From: JBGTIS01 sp041745535
GTDB taxonomy: Bacteria; Bacteroidota; Bacteroidia; Cytophagales; Cyclobacteriaceae
Length of the DNA: 64,000 nt
Reading direction: 5' to 3'
Assembly (NCBI GenBank): GCA_041745535.1
Contig: JBGTIS010000063.1
Coordinates: 14,293 to 78,292, forward strand
Shown: positions 17,977 to 26,698 of the stretch, in pieces
How positions within the stretch are numbered: position 1 is the first letter of the stretch
Layout: the number at the start of each line of letters is the position of its first letter
Made by a program: the position numbers and the translations under genes
The notes under the pieces: generated by a model
Databases searched by the model: none
What the model was told of the DNA's origin: nothing
Seen by the model: the letters and a program-made list of their open reading frames with translations, nothing else

Positions 17977-19266
17977 TTATACTTCAAGTTCTTTAAAAAG
18001 CTGTGCTGTGTCTCTTTTATAAATCCCAATGCCCGACAAGGCCTGGCCCAATACCATAGAGAACAAGCCGGGAATAAAGCCAATGTAAAATGCTTCGGGG
18101 GTAATGCGGGCGCGGTATACGGTGGGCATCATCATTGAAATATTCTGCATAAAGGCGCTAAAATCAAGGCCCTGCTCCTGGAGCCAGAAAGCGATGCCCA
18201 AGCCAACCGCGGTACCAAGCATAGACCCCAGGATTCCGATCAGTATTCCTTCATAGATCAAAGTTTTATAAATGTGGCCTTTGGCCTCCCCCAAAGCCAG
18301 CCGTAAGCCAAATTCGGTATAGCGGCGCAGCCCGCCCAGCAATCCGGTGTTCCATAAAACGATAGACATGGCAATTACGAAAACAGCGATGAATATTCCG
18401 GTCATATTATCTGTATAATCCAACATGCTGGCCAATTGATTTTGTTCTTTCAACCGAAGCATGACCGGCGAGAATTCATCCGCTGTATCCTTATATTGGC
18501 TGTTAAAGCTTTGGGCTACCTGCGCTGCCTTTTCATCATCATACAAACCATCTTCAAAGTATCCCAGTAACTCCCCGGCGGCGTCGTTCATATCTAAAAA
18601 CTGTTGGGCATCTTGCAGGTCGACGATAACGCCTCCACGATCCAGGGCATTGCTGCCAAACTTTACCGTACCGGCCACTACAAAGTTTTGGAAGGTCATG
18701 CTGCCGTACATGGTGCTGCCAAACAAAGTGATGGCATCACCCAATTGTATATTGAGTTTTTTAGCCAGTTCATCACTGATCAGCACTTCACCAGACGCAT
18801 TGGGAATATGGCCACTTTGTAGCGATTCGGGGATGTTGAGCCTTTCTGCCTCCCGACCGGGATGCCGGCCACTGTTTTTATTCAATAGGTCAATGGCCAA
18901 ACCGCTTACCGGGCCTTGGGCACGTGTTTCCCCATTTTTATCGGGAATGTCCATCAGGCCGCCAAAACTGATTCGCTCTACCCATCGCATATCGGGATAT
19001 TCGGCTTTCAGGGCTTCTTCCAATGAATCTACGCCTAGCAGGGCCAGGTCATTGGGTAATTGGTCTATGTTATCGGCATATGCCCGGGTCATTACTTTAA
19101 CGTGGCCCGTGGTGAAGCGGGCATTCATGTCTATCATATCGCCCATTACACCCGTAATAAACGCTGTCATCACAATGGTAAGCATTACACCAATGCTGAC
19201 AATAATGATGGGGAGCAGGCTGCGGCTCGCGTCTCTCCAGATACCTTTGAATAAAAATCTGATCAT
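17977..19266 (-). CDS. FtsX/MacB-type ABC transporter permease (second of two)
   Basis: The 429-residue protein has the MacB/LolC layout: an N-terminal helix (residues ~15-38, SLLPIIIVSIGVMLTIVMTA), a large periplasmic domain (about 40-280) and three C-terminal helices (about 285-420, including FIAVFVIAMSIVLWNTGLLGG). Its start overlaps the stop of the preceding permease by 4 bp, indicating translational coupling. With the ATPase upstream it should form a mechanotransmission-type ABC complex in the inner membrane. The LolA-like protein that follows suggests lipid or lipoprotein cargo; the true substrate is not determinable from sequence. Confidence 0.88.
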   Translation of the reverse strand: MIRFLFKGIWRDASRSLLPIIIVSIGVMLTIVMTAFITGVMGDMIDMNARFTTGHVKVMTRAYADNIDQLPNDLALLGVDSLEEALKAEYPDMRWVERISFGGLMDIPDKNGETRAQGPVSGLAIDLLNKNSGRHPGREAERLNIPESLQSGHIPNASGEVLISDELAKKLNIQLGDAITLFGSTMYGSMTFQNFVVAGTVKFGSNALDRGGVIVDLQDAQQFLDMNDAAGELLGYFEDGLYDDEKAAQVAQSFNSQYKDTADEFSPVMLRLKEQNQLASMLDYTDNMTGIFIAVFVIAMSIVLWNTGLLGGLRRYTEFGLRLALGEAKGHIYKTLIYEGILIGILGSMLGTAVGLGIAFWLQEQGLDFSAFMQNISMMMPTVYRARITPEAFYIGFIPGLFSMVLGQALSGIGIYKRDTAQLFKELEV

Positions 19267-20420
19267 TGTAATTTTCCTTTTAAAGCCAGTGTTGGGTTCA
19301 TTTTGGCAATCTTACGGGAAGGCAAAAAGCTTACGATGGTGGCAGAAATTACGATCAGGGCTACTGTTCCCAGAATAAGTGCCAGGCTATACGCCGGGTA
19401 AATCCGCTCCGCGATCGATAAACCATAATTATCAGTAGCGGCAGGCATGGCAAAGCCGGTATTGGCCATATACATCAGCAAAGGTATGCCATAGAGCGAG
19501 CCGACTACTGTAGCCAACAAACTATTCGCGCCCCCTTCTATCGTGAACAAAGCCATTACCTGAAGGCGGGTCATGCCCAGGGCGATGTACGTACCAATTT
19601 CCTTTTGCCGGCGGAATATGGAAAGCACCTGGGTATCAAAAATGGCCAGCAAGGCAATGCTCAAAAGCAAAGTATACATAATGGCTCCACTGGCTTTTTT
19701 CGACTGAATAATTTTATCCATAGTAGCTGACAAGTCATCCTGGCTATGGAATTTCCAGTTTTCTGTAGGGGTTGGCTGGTAACCCTTGCCAGCCACCAAT
19801 AAAGTGGCCTGATCGTTCAGTCCCGTCATCGTATACAACTGCTGAATGGGTAGCCAAATCTGGCCATTGTCAATGCCGGGTACATTGGCGTCAAAAACAC
19901 GGACAATCACCACTTCGCTGGCATCATACGTGCCGTTTTTATCGCGCCAGCGGATCAGCACCTGATCACCTTGCCTGAGTTTAGCGGAATTTGCCATCCG
20001 CTTTCCAATGATGGCGGGAATAGAAGCGGTGGCAGTATCGAGTATACCGGTGGGTAAGTCCAGCACCTGCTGATTGGCAGGAATACCTTTCAGACTGATG
20101 GATAGCATTCTGCCTTGCGGATAGATGGAACCCTGGGTAATGAGGATGGGTACTAAGTTTTCTTCTCCGGCTTTCGCGGGCAATTTGCCATGGGCATCCT
20201 GCAGGGTAAACGGATCATAAGGGTCGTAGTCTTTATGCCAGAGTTGCCCCTGACCGTATTCCCAGTTAATGGAATCGGTGCGTGCCTGCTGGTTCCACCC
20301 GTCTATTAAGCCGTTGTAGAAAATGATAACCACATAGGCAAAGGAAAGCACGATTACGTTGAGCCAGGTGCGCATGCCGGCGCCCAGTAAATTTCTTAAG
20401 GCTAATTTGAAGGTTAACAT
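19263..20420 (-). CDS. FtsX/MacB-type ABC transporter permease (first of two)
   Basis: The 385-residue protein has one N-terminal helix (residues ~15-38, TWLNVIVLSFAYVVIIFYNG), a periplasmic domain and a three-helix C-terminal FtsX region containing QKEIGTYIALGMTRLQVMAL, the cytoplasmic coupling-helix region typical of the family. It ends in LPSRKIAKMNPTLALKGK, a classic FtsX-permease C-terminus. It is coupled by a 4-bp overlap to the second permease. Between it and the ATPase gene lie a four-helix-bundle gene and two inverted repeats, an unusual interruption. Confidence 0.88.
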   Translation of the reverse strand: MLTFKLALRNLLGAGMRTWLNVIVLSFAYVVIIFYNGLIDGWNQQARTDSINWEYGQGQLWHKDYDPYDPFTLQDAHGKLPAKAGEENLVPILITQGSIYPQGRMLSISLKGIPANQQVLDLPTGILDTATASIPAIIGKRMANSAKLRQGDQVLIRWRDKNGTYDASEVVIVRVFDANVPGIDNGQIWLPIQQLYTMTGLNDQATLLVAGKGYQPTPTENWKFHSQDDLSATMDKIIQSKKASGAIMYTLLLSIALLAIFDTQVLSIFRRQKEIGTYIALGMTRLQVMALFTIEGGANSLLATVVGSLYGIPLLMYMANTGFAMPAATDNYGLSIAERIYPAYSLALILGTVALIVISATIVSFLPSRKIAKMNPTLALKGKLQ

Positions 20421-20470
20421 ATTTTTAGAATTTTGAATGATTGAATGCTAAATTTTAAACGTTGAATTTT

Positions 20471-20503
20471 GAATGTTGAATTGGGGTTAAGTATTCAACA
20501 TTC
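20471..20503. repeat. Inverted repeat in the ABC operon, copy 2
   Basis: GAATGTTGAAT (20471-20481) pairs with ATTCAACATTC (20493-20503). Further ATTCAACATT-like units continue to about 20532, directly next to the end of the four-helix-bundle gene. Confidence 0.85.
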
Positions 20504-20532
20504 AACACTCAACATTTTATACATTCAACATT

Positions 20533-20886
20533 TTATTTAAGTTTTTCCTGTGAAGTTTTCACAATCCTGGTTAGTATGTTAATCAGGTCGTCGATTTGTG
20601 ACAGATAGTCACTTACATCAATCTCTACAATTCGGGATTCTTTAATTAGCATTAGCCAGTATTTTGTTTCCCGGGCTTCTTTCGAAGAAATTGACATCTT
20701 GGCAATAAAATCTTTTTTGGTTTGGGCAGCGGAAGCCTCGGTTACGTTGGCCCCAATGCTGGTACCGCTCCTGAGCAGCTGTTTAGATAACACAAACTCT
20801 TTCTGAGCACGCATCAATTTATAGAGCGCTATAATCTTTAGAGCAAAATCAAAACTCTTCGTCTGTATAATATTTTCCCTTTCCAT
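20533..20886 (-). CDS. Four-helix-bundle protein (S23 / avd-like)
   Basis: The 117-residue, highly helical protein contains LSKQLLRSGTSIGANVTEAS and the following KKDFIAKMSISSKEARETKYW, the signature of the S23/four-helix-bundle family. This family was first seen in intervening sequences of 23S rRNA and is related to the accessory protein Avd of diversity-generating retroelements. No retroelement or rRNA is nearby. It lies inside the ABC operon, between inverted repeats 2 and 3, and has no evident link to transport. This looks like an inserted cassette. Its function is unknown; positively charged bundles of this family may bind nucleic acid. Confidence 0.9.
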   Translation of the reverse strand: MERENIIQTKSFDFALKIIALYKLMRAQKEFVLSKQLLRSGTSIGANVTEASAAQTKKDFIAKMSISSKEARETKYWLMLIKESRIVEIDVSDYLSQIDDLINILTRIVKTSQEKLK

Positions 20887-20908
20887 TTTTAAATAATTTT
20901 AAATGTTG

Positions 20909-20948
20909 AATGCTAAATGTTGAATTGAACCATTCAACATTTAGCATT
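20909..20948. repeat. Inverted repeat in the ABC operon, copy 3
   Basis: AATGCTAAATGTTGAAT (20909-20925) is the exact complement of ATTCAACATTTAGCATT (20932-20948), a 17-bp stem with a 6-nt loop. It fills the gap between the ATPase gene and the four-helix-bundle gene; its right end touches the ATPase stop codon. Confidence 0.85.
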
Positions 20949-21652
20949 TAAACTTCAACATTTATAAACTCATCTTTCACCACCCGTCCGTCTTCCAGAG
21001 AAATTTTGCGATCCAGATACCGCATTACCTTTTCATCGTGGGTTGAAAATATGAAAGTGGTTTTCAACTCCTGATTGAGTTTTTTCATCAATTGCAAAAC
21101 ATTGTGCGCGTTCTTGGAATCCAGGTTGGCCGTAGGTTCATCTGCCAGTACCAGGTCCGGCCGTTTTACCATAGCCCGGGCAATCGCTACCCGCTGACTT
21201 TCCCCACCGGAGAGTTTAGCCGGTTTAGAATCAATTTTATCCGTGAGCCCGACCCATTCCAGCGCTTCCAGCACGGCCTTTTCGCGCTTCGAGGCTTCCA
21301 TTTCCTGCAGGAGCAATGAGAATTCCACGTTTTCGTATACGGTATACACCGGCAGTAAATGATATTCCTGAAAAATAAAACCAATGTGCCGGTTGCGTAA
21401 CTCCGCCGATTCTTTGTGACTGAGATCAGCAATAGACTTTCCCAATACAATGGCCCTGCCTTCCGTGGGGCTGTCCAGCGAACCAATAATGTTAAGCATG
21501 GTCGTTTTACCTGATCCGCTGGGACCTACCAGACCGGCAAACTCCCCCTTGCCAATTTGCAGGTTGATGTCCTTTAAAGCCGTAAATTCACCTTTCCCAA
21601 CGGGAAACCGTTTGGTAAGATGTTCAATGGTGATAATGTGCTGTTTTTGCAT
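20948..21652 (-). CDS. LolD/MacB-type ABC transporter ATP-binding protein
   Basis: The 234-residue ATPase has Walker A GPSGSGKTTMLNIIG near residue 42, the Q-loop region IGFIFQEYHLLPVYT, signature LSGGESQRVAIARAMVKRPD and Walker B VLADEPTANLD, all intact and of LolD/MacB type. It lies 5 bp after the outer-membrane barrel gene and upstream of the two FtsX-type permeases, with which it should form a complete transporter. The distance to the permeases (527 bp, with an unrelated gene in between) is unusual for this type of operon. Confidence 0.93.
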   Translation of the reverse strand: MQKQHIITIEHLTKRFPVGKGEFTALKDINLQIGKGEFAGLVGPSGSGKTTMLNIIGSLDSPTEGRAIVLGKSIADLSHKESAELRNRHIGFIFQEYHLLPVYTVYENVEFSLLLQEMEASKREKAVLEALEWVGLTDKIDSKPAKLSGGESQRVAIARAMVKRPDLVLADEPTANLDSKNAHNVLQLMKKLNQELKTTFIFSTHDEKVMRYLDRKISLEDGRVVKDEFINVEV

Positions 21653-21657
21653 AATAT

Positions 21658-22803
21658 TTAATGATTGAATACTAACATAATTTGAATTCCTTTTCCTGCC
21701 AATGGATTCACCAGGTCGTTTTGTTGAATAGACTGGCCATTGCTGGGATTCCAGAAAGCCATCAGGTAAAGTGAAAGTTTCTTGTAATCGCGCTGAAAAT
21801 TTACAAAGCTGTAAAAATTCTGATGGGTCCAGTCATAATAAAATACCGTACTGAGATTATCAAAAAGTCCGATGGGATAGGATAGGGTAGTGCCTGTGAG
21901 CGTACTGGCAGCAGAAAAAGCAAAGGCTTTCTCATCGTAACTGGTTACCAATTGTTCGGCCACCACACTCAATCCATTGCCAATGCCAAAAGTATAATCA
22001 ACGCCGGCATTCAGCAGCGTTTGGTTGGTATATATGCCCACAGCTTTATTTTTATGGGTCCAGGTACCTTCCAGCCAAAAACCCACCACAATGTCCCACT
22101 TGCCATCCAGGCCAATTCTGTCTTCCGGAATCCGGGCGAATTCCAGATTGTCAATACCCAATCCGCGGGAGTCAGCGGTTCGATGGTGATACGATAAGCC
22201 TACTTCTCCTTTTGGAACAGGAAGCTGCATGCGTCCGCCAAACTCCGGATGTTGTTCGTGGGTTTTTATTCTTTCCCAGCCCTTCACATCTTCGTTTCCG
22301 TATAATACCCACAGCCATATGTTGGCATTGTTGAGGAAATAATACCTGCCCAAAGCACCCCAAACGCCATTCGTTAATTGCAGCGGATCTCGAGGATCAA
22401 TCTGGTCGAACCACATCAGGGGCCGCAGCACGGAAGCTGAACCGAAACTGATTTTTTGCAATCCTAACCGAAGTTCAAACTGCCTGGAAGCATACCGGGC
22501 CCAGGCGCGGTACGCACTGATGCCTGCATTTGCGTGGGCCGAATCAAAAGGATGGAAATTAACAGAACCGAAAAGATTGGGAGAAGCGTTAAAATCAATA
22601 AGCTTGTTATTTTTCAGGGAGATGGTATATGTTAGTTCCGGAATATACCGCAAACCCAATCCAAAATTCAGGTCATTGCCGCTGCTGTAGTTGGCCCAAC
22701 CCTGTGCCTGTCCTTTAAACTCGAAGTTTTGCTGTTCCTGGGCTAAGGTTCCTTTAACATTCAGCAACAATAATATCATGTATAGCAGGGCAAATTTTTT
22801 CAT
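21658..22803 (-). CDS. Outer-membrane beta-barrel protein
   Basis: The 381-residue protein has a signal peptide ending in VKGTLAQEQ and then alternating aromatic strands, for example QGWANYSSGNDLNFGLGLRY and WARYASRQFELRLGLQKISF, ending in a C-terminal strand IQIMLVFNH. This is the pattern of a porin-like outer-membrane barrel. No specific family is certain. Its start overlaps the stop of the TetR gene by 4 bp, so it is co-translated with the regulator and the downstream ABC transporter. It may be the outer-membrane exit or acceptor for that system. Confidence 0.75.
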   Translation of the reverse strand: MKKFALLYMILLLLNVKGTLAQEQQNFEFKGQAQGWANYSSGNDLNFGLGLRYIPELTYTISLKNNKLIDFNASPNLFGSVNFHPFDSAHANAGISAYRAWARYASRQFELRLGLQKISFGSASVLRPLMWFDQIDPRDPLQLTNGVWGALGRYYFLNNANIWLWVLYGNEDVKGWERIKTHEQHPEFGGRMQLPVPKGEVGLSYHHRTADSRGLGIDNLEFARIPEDRIGLDGKWDIVVGFWLEGTWTHKNKAVGIYTNQTLLNAGVDYTFGIGNGLSVVAEQLVTSYDEKAFAFSAASTLTGTTLSYPIGLFDNLSTVFYYDWTHQNFYSFVNFQRDYKKLSLYLMAFWNPSNGQSIQQNDLVNPLAGKGIQIMLVFNH

Positions 22804-23399
22804 GGTTTGGACACATTGTCGGGCGAAATACCGTAGAAGAAAAAGTGGGTGATTTCCATAATTAATTCCTGTGGATTTTCGTGCATGGCCAGCAATGCCT
22901 CGTCGGTAACCATTTCCTGTGCTTTGTTCAAAAAATAGAGAATAAAAGCTGGTTTAATTTCTTTTTTCACCCAGCCTTGCTGCTGTGCCTGTACCAGATC
23001 TTTTACAAAACGATCCAAAGACTGTTTTTGCCAGTTTTGGATGAATTCAATGAGCTCAGCCTCCTCATTATTATAAATATCCCGAATGAATTCCTGGCTA
23101 ATTTCTTTAGAACGCTCAAACTTCAGGATCATTAGCCGGGACACCTTTTCCCGAAAAGAAAGCTGGGGATTATCCATAATATCTATGTATGCGCGCATAC
23201 CTTTATCAAATACTTCACTCAGCACAGTTTTGGCCAACTCAATTTTGTTGTCAAACAAGCGGTAGAAGGTCATTTTACTGACCCCGGCCTCCTGGCAGAT
23301 TTCCTCAACAGTAACCCTGCGGATCCCATGCTTCCAGAACAATTTCCTGGCAGTGGCGACGATCTGATGGTATTTTGGAGATTTACCGTTGTCCTGCAT
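22800..23399 (-). CDS. TetR/AcrR family transcriptional regulator
   Basis: The chosen start, ATG 23399, gives 199 residues beginning MQDNGKSPKYHQ; an upstream in-frame start adds 25 residues of non-conserved sequence and is rejected. The N-terminal helix-turn-helix is VTVEEICQEAGVSKMTFYRL, followed by FDNKIELAKTV, typical TetR. The C-terminal ligand domain is variable. It heads the operon of barrel, ABC transporter and LolA-like genes and is translationally coupled to the barrel gene, so it is probably an autoregulator and local repressor. Confidence 0.9.
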   Translation of the reverse strand: MQDNGKSPKYHQIVATARKLFWKHGIRRVTVEEICQEAGVSKMTFYRLFDNKIELAKTVLSEVFDKGMRAYIDIMDNPQLSFREKVSRLMILKFERSKEISQEFIRDIYNNEEAELIEFIQNWQKQSLDRFVKDLVQAQQQGWVKKEIKPAFILYFLNKAQEMVTDEALLAMHENPQELIMEITHFFFYGISPDNVSKP

Positions 23400-23433
23400 A
23401 TTACTATATTTTATTTTTATACTAATAACGTTT

Positions 23434-23475
23434 AATGTTACGAAATTGTTATAAAAATTACAAATTAGTAACATT
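23434..23475. promoter_or_regulatory. Inverted repeat upstream of the TetR gene
   Basis: AATGTTAC (23434-23441) and GTAACATT (23468-23475) form an 8-bp perfect inverted repeat with a 26-bp spacer, 35 bp before the TetR start codon. Position and symmetry fit an operator or a pair of half-sites for autoregulation. The AT-rich context makes chance possible. Confidence 0.4.
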
Positions 23476-23541
23476 TATAGAAAAACGCGACAACAGATAA
23501 GTTTTTAAGAAGAAAAGACAAAAAATTAGTGCTAACAGGCC

Positions 23542-25668
23542 TTAAGTATTGGAAGGATTATTGGGAATCGTCAGGGTAATGGTGGTGCCTTTTCCTAACT
23601 CAGAGGTAAGGCTCACCCTTCCAGAGAGTTTATCCACAGTTTCTTTTACGATGTATAAACCTAGTCCCGAACCCGATTTGGTTTCACTACCTCTGTAAAA
23701 CATCTCAAAAACTTTATCCACATGCGCTTTGGCAATACCCTGCCCATTATCGCTGACGAAAATCCGGGCTTCTTTGGGTGTAGTAATTACTTTTACTTCA
23801 ATTACTGATCGCGGTTTCCACGAATCGCTATACCGGATGGCATTGGAAATCAAATTGTTAAAAATTACACTGAGGCGACGCTGGTCGGTAAAGAATGCCG
23901 ATTGCTGACCAACTTTCAGAACTTTCTGAATGTTTTCACTATTTTCCTGATACTCATATTGCTTGAAAATATCTTCCAGCAATTCCTGGAAGTTGATGGC
24001 ATCATTATGTATTTCCATCCGAGCGTTTCGGGAGTAATCCAGGATATCTCTGATAAAATTATTCAGTTTCCTGATGCTGATTTCCTGCTTATTAAAATAA
24101 TCCCGCAATTCATTTGTATCGGTTGTGATTTTACATAACTCAATGAGTCCTAACACAGAAGAAATCGGAGCCCGTAAGTCGTGAGAAGCAGAGTATACAA
24201 ACCGGTCCAGTTCACTATTGGCTTTTTGCAGTTCGGTATTTAATATCCGCAATTGATCAAATGATTCCTTCATCTTAATTTCAGCCTGCTTCCGGCTGTC
24301 AATGTCTATGTTAATACCCGAAATGCTTACCATATTTCCTGCCTCATCGTAATCGGGTTTGCCTTTGGTGAACCACCACTGGTAGGTACCATCGGGCAAG
24401 CGATGCCTGATTTCCATTTCATAAACGGTTCCATTTTCTTTGGTGTCTTTTACAGAAAGTAAAAGATTTTCTAAGTCATCAGGATGAATCATTTTTTGAT
24501 ATTCCTCATAAGAAGGTGCTTCGCGCTTGGGCAATAACCCAAAAGACTCAAACACCTGCTTTGACCATTCAAGTTTACGGGTTCTTAAATCCATTTGCCA
24601 GGTGCCCATCCTGCCAAATTCCAGGGCCTCCTCCAGTGCGTTTTTACTTTTCAGTAATTCTCTCACAGCCAGTTTGCGTTCAGTAATATCCTGGGTAAGA
24701 CAAGCTACAGCGGAAACCTGCTGTTTGGCATCAAAAATAGGACATACCGTAATGTTGTAATACCGTTTGAGGCGATGGGTATCCCAATGATTGTCAGGAC
24801 TTCCAAAATTTACCTCAGTTTCGAAATTGGATATGGTTTCTCCACGGTACGCTCTTAAAAATACCTGACTGATACCGCTTTCCTTCATCATAGCGTCTTC
24901 CAAAATGTTAAATTCCTCTACCGCATAACTCATATTTTTTACTCCCAACAGTTCCTGCTGCTTTTCATTCATGCGAATAGAATAGCCGTTTTTGTCGTAC
25001 AACTGGAATCCGATCGGCAAATTGTCGATAATGCTGTTTAAAAACCGCTCATTTTCCTGGATTCTGGCAGTAAGTTGCTGTTTGTTTTTCAGCGCCTTTT
25101 TTAATTTCGCTTCTTTTTGCTTAAGGTCAGTTATTTCAATGGCGCTAAACGCTACCGCGAACACTTTCCCTTCACTATTATACACTGGAGTATACTGGTA
25201 TTTAAACCATTGCCAATCGTCAACGAATTTAAATTTTTTGATAGCTTTGATAGTTTCTCCTTTAAAAGCCTTCTGGAACCTTTTTTTAAAGATTCTCAGG
25301 TCACCAGGTGGTGCGATTGTTAACGCGCTTATGCCCGGACGGAATGGTTTGTTTCTTATCAGTATAGACTCTTCCTGTGCTTTTTTATTGGCGAAGAGTA
25401 TTTTATAAGAGGCATCAATTAACGCGAAAATCTGTTCGGAGTTGTTCAGAATAGCCATTTTGTACACATCACTCCGGGCCAGTTCTTCCTGCATGAGGCG
25501 CTCACGTTCCAACGCTTCTCCGTTTGATTCTTCGTTTTGATTAACTGATAAAGTATCCAAAACGGTAGTATTATAGCTGATTATATCCAACTTTTTTTTC
25601 AACGCTTTATTCTCTTCTTCCAGATCAGCTATTTTTTTTAAAAAAGCGATATCTGTTTTTGTGCTCAT
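23542..25668 (-). CDS. PAS-domain sensor histidine kinase
   Basis: The 708-residue protein starts with a coiled coil, then has three PAS domains (about residues 70-190, 205-335 and 345-465; for example IHPDDLENLL in the third), a HisKA domain with phospho-acceptor FVYSASHDLRAPISSVLGLI near residue 495, and an HATPase_c domain with N-box FNNLISNAIRYSD, G1 DNGQGIA and G2 GSGLGLYIVKE. There are no membrane segments, so it senses cytoplasmic signals. No response regulator is adjacent, making it an orphan kinase. It is transcribed away from the ECF sigma gene, with 328 bp between them. Confidence 0.9.
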   Translation of the reverse strand: MSTKTDIAFLKKIADLEEENKALKKKLDIISYNTTVLDTLSVNQNEESNGEALERERLMQEELARSDVYKMAILNNSEQIFALIDASYKILFANKKAQEESILIRNKPFRPGISALTIAPPGDLRIFKKRFQKAFKGETIKAIKKFKFVDDWQWFKYQYTPVYNSEGKVFAVAFSAIEITDLKQKEAKLKKALKNKQQLTARIQENERFLNSIIDNLPIGFQLYDKNGYSIRMNEKQQELLGVKNMSYAVEEFNILEDAMMKESGISQVFLRAYRGETISNFETEVNFGSPDNHWDTHRLKRYYNITVCPIFDAKQQVSAVACLTQDITERKLAVRELLKSKNALEEALEFGRMGTWQMDLRTRKLEWSKQVFESFGLLPKREAPSYEEYQKMIHPDDLENLLLSVKDTKENGTVYEMEIRHRLPDGTYQWWFTKGKPDYDEAGNMVSISGINIDIDSRKQAEIKMKESFDQLRILNTELQKANSELDRFVYSASHDLRAPISSVLGLIELCKITTDTNELRDYFNKQEISIRKLNNFIRDILDYSRNARMEIHNDAINFQELLEDIFKQYEYQENSENIQKVLKVGQQSAFFTDQRRLSVIFNNLISNAIRYSDSWKPRSVIEVKVITTPKEARIFVSDNGQGIAKAHVDKVFEMFYRGSETKSGSGLGLYIVKETVDKLSGRVSLTSELGKGTTITLTIPNNPSNT

Positions 25669-25996
25669 AAGATTGAGGGCCTTATTTTGCTTTAAAGTAC
25701 CCTTTTCATGGAATTATTACCATGTTTTTGATGAAAATTTTTAAAAAACTTTTAAAATTTATAAGGGTATTTTTTCAAGTAATGTAGGGAGCATAGTACG
25801 ATAAACATCTCTAGGTAATTGTGTATTGAATTTAGCGGCATCTTACATGGCATTAACCTTAATTAATGGTTCATTCTACTGAAATTATAAGATCATTCAG
25901 AATTGTTTAAAATGCTTAAAAAACCAGATGGGTTTGTTCCTGTTATACAGCCCGATTATTTTCAAATGATTTTAAAATGGCATATATTACATTTGG
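25669..25996. other. Intergenic region between divergent kinase and sigma genes
   Basis: No gene is seen in this AT-rich stretch. TACATTTG at 25988-25995 fits the -7 consensus TAnnTTTG but lies directly against the sigma-factor ATG (25997), so either the transcript is leaderless or the match is fortuitous. Promoters for both flanking genes must lie here. Confidence 0.5.
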
Positions 25997-26623
25997 ATGA
26001 AGCCTGATGAAGAAAGTTTAATCGAGAAAATTGTGTATAAAAGCGATAAAAAAGCTTTTGAATGCCTTTTTTTTGATTATTATGACTATTTGTACAGATT
26101 CGCCTACAGGTATCTTAGGCATAAAGAAGAGGCAGAGGAATTGGTGTCTGATATTTTTTTAACCCTCTGGAGAAAGCGGGCATCTCTGCTCAGTATTCAA
26201 AATCTTAAAGTGTATTTGCATGTAATGGTGAAGCACCAGGCCATTAATTATATCAAAAAACACAGAAAAATTTCATTCCTCTCCATAAACGATATTCCTG
26301 TTGACTTTACCGACCAGGCTGAAACCCCGGAAGCGCGTTTACTAACCAAAGAACTGATTAAAGAAATTGAGGCTGCCATTGATGAACTGCCTGCCCGCTG
26401 TAAAGTTGTTTTTCAGCTTGTGCGGATAGATGGGCTCAGGTACAGGGAAGTGGCGGAAATTTTAAATATATCAGTAAAAACCGTAGAAAATCAGGTGGGG
26501 ATTGCCATTCAAAAAATAGGCTCGAAACTCGCCCACCATCTTCAGAACCAAAAATCACATCGGTTCCTGAAATGGGGATCTGGCGCCCTGGTGCTGGCTG
26601 GCCTTATCTTCCTCTTTGTATAA
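25997..26623 (+). CDS. ECF RNA polymerase sigma factor (FecI-like)
   Basis: The 208-residue protein has sigma region 2 (FDYYDYLYRFAYRYLRHKEE then LVSDIFLTLW) and region 4 (IDELPARCKVVFQLVRIDGL then YREVAEILNISVKTVENQV). An unusual feature is a hydrophobic C-terminal tail, WGSGALVLAGLIFLFV, that could anchor it to the membrane; this tail recurs in some Bacteroidota sigma factors. It is followed by FecR and a SusC with an STN domain, the standard trans-envelope signalling set, in which substrate binding at the outer membrane releases the sigma factor to express the downstream susCD genes. Confidence 0.93.
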   Translation: MKPDEESLIEKIVYKSDKKAFECLFFDYYDYLYRFAYRYLRHKEEAEELVSDIFLTLWRKRASLLSIQNLKVYLHVMVKHQAINYIKKHRKISFLSINDIPVDFTDQAETPEARLLTKELIKEIEAAIDELPARCKVVFQLVRIDGLRYREVAEILNISVKTVENQVGIAIQKIGSKLAHHLQNQKSHRFLKWGSGALVLAGLIFLFV

Positions 26624-26698
26624 AGTTTAAAAAAAATCAAAATTCTTGTGGGGGATTTTTTTAAAAAGATTGTCCTCATAGTATAAGCACACCAAACT

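Noticed and set aside
18461..19378. Long plus-strand open frame of 305 codons
   Set aside because: It lies fully antisense to a clear FtsX-type permease, and its Ser/Pro-rich translation matches no domain.
20533..20886. Diversity-generating retroelement suggested by the avd-like protein
   Set aside because: No reverse transcriptase, template repeat or variable repeat is visible nearby.
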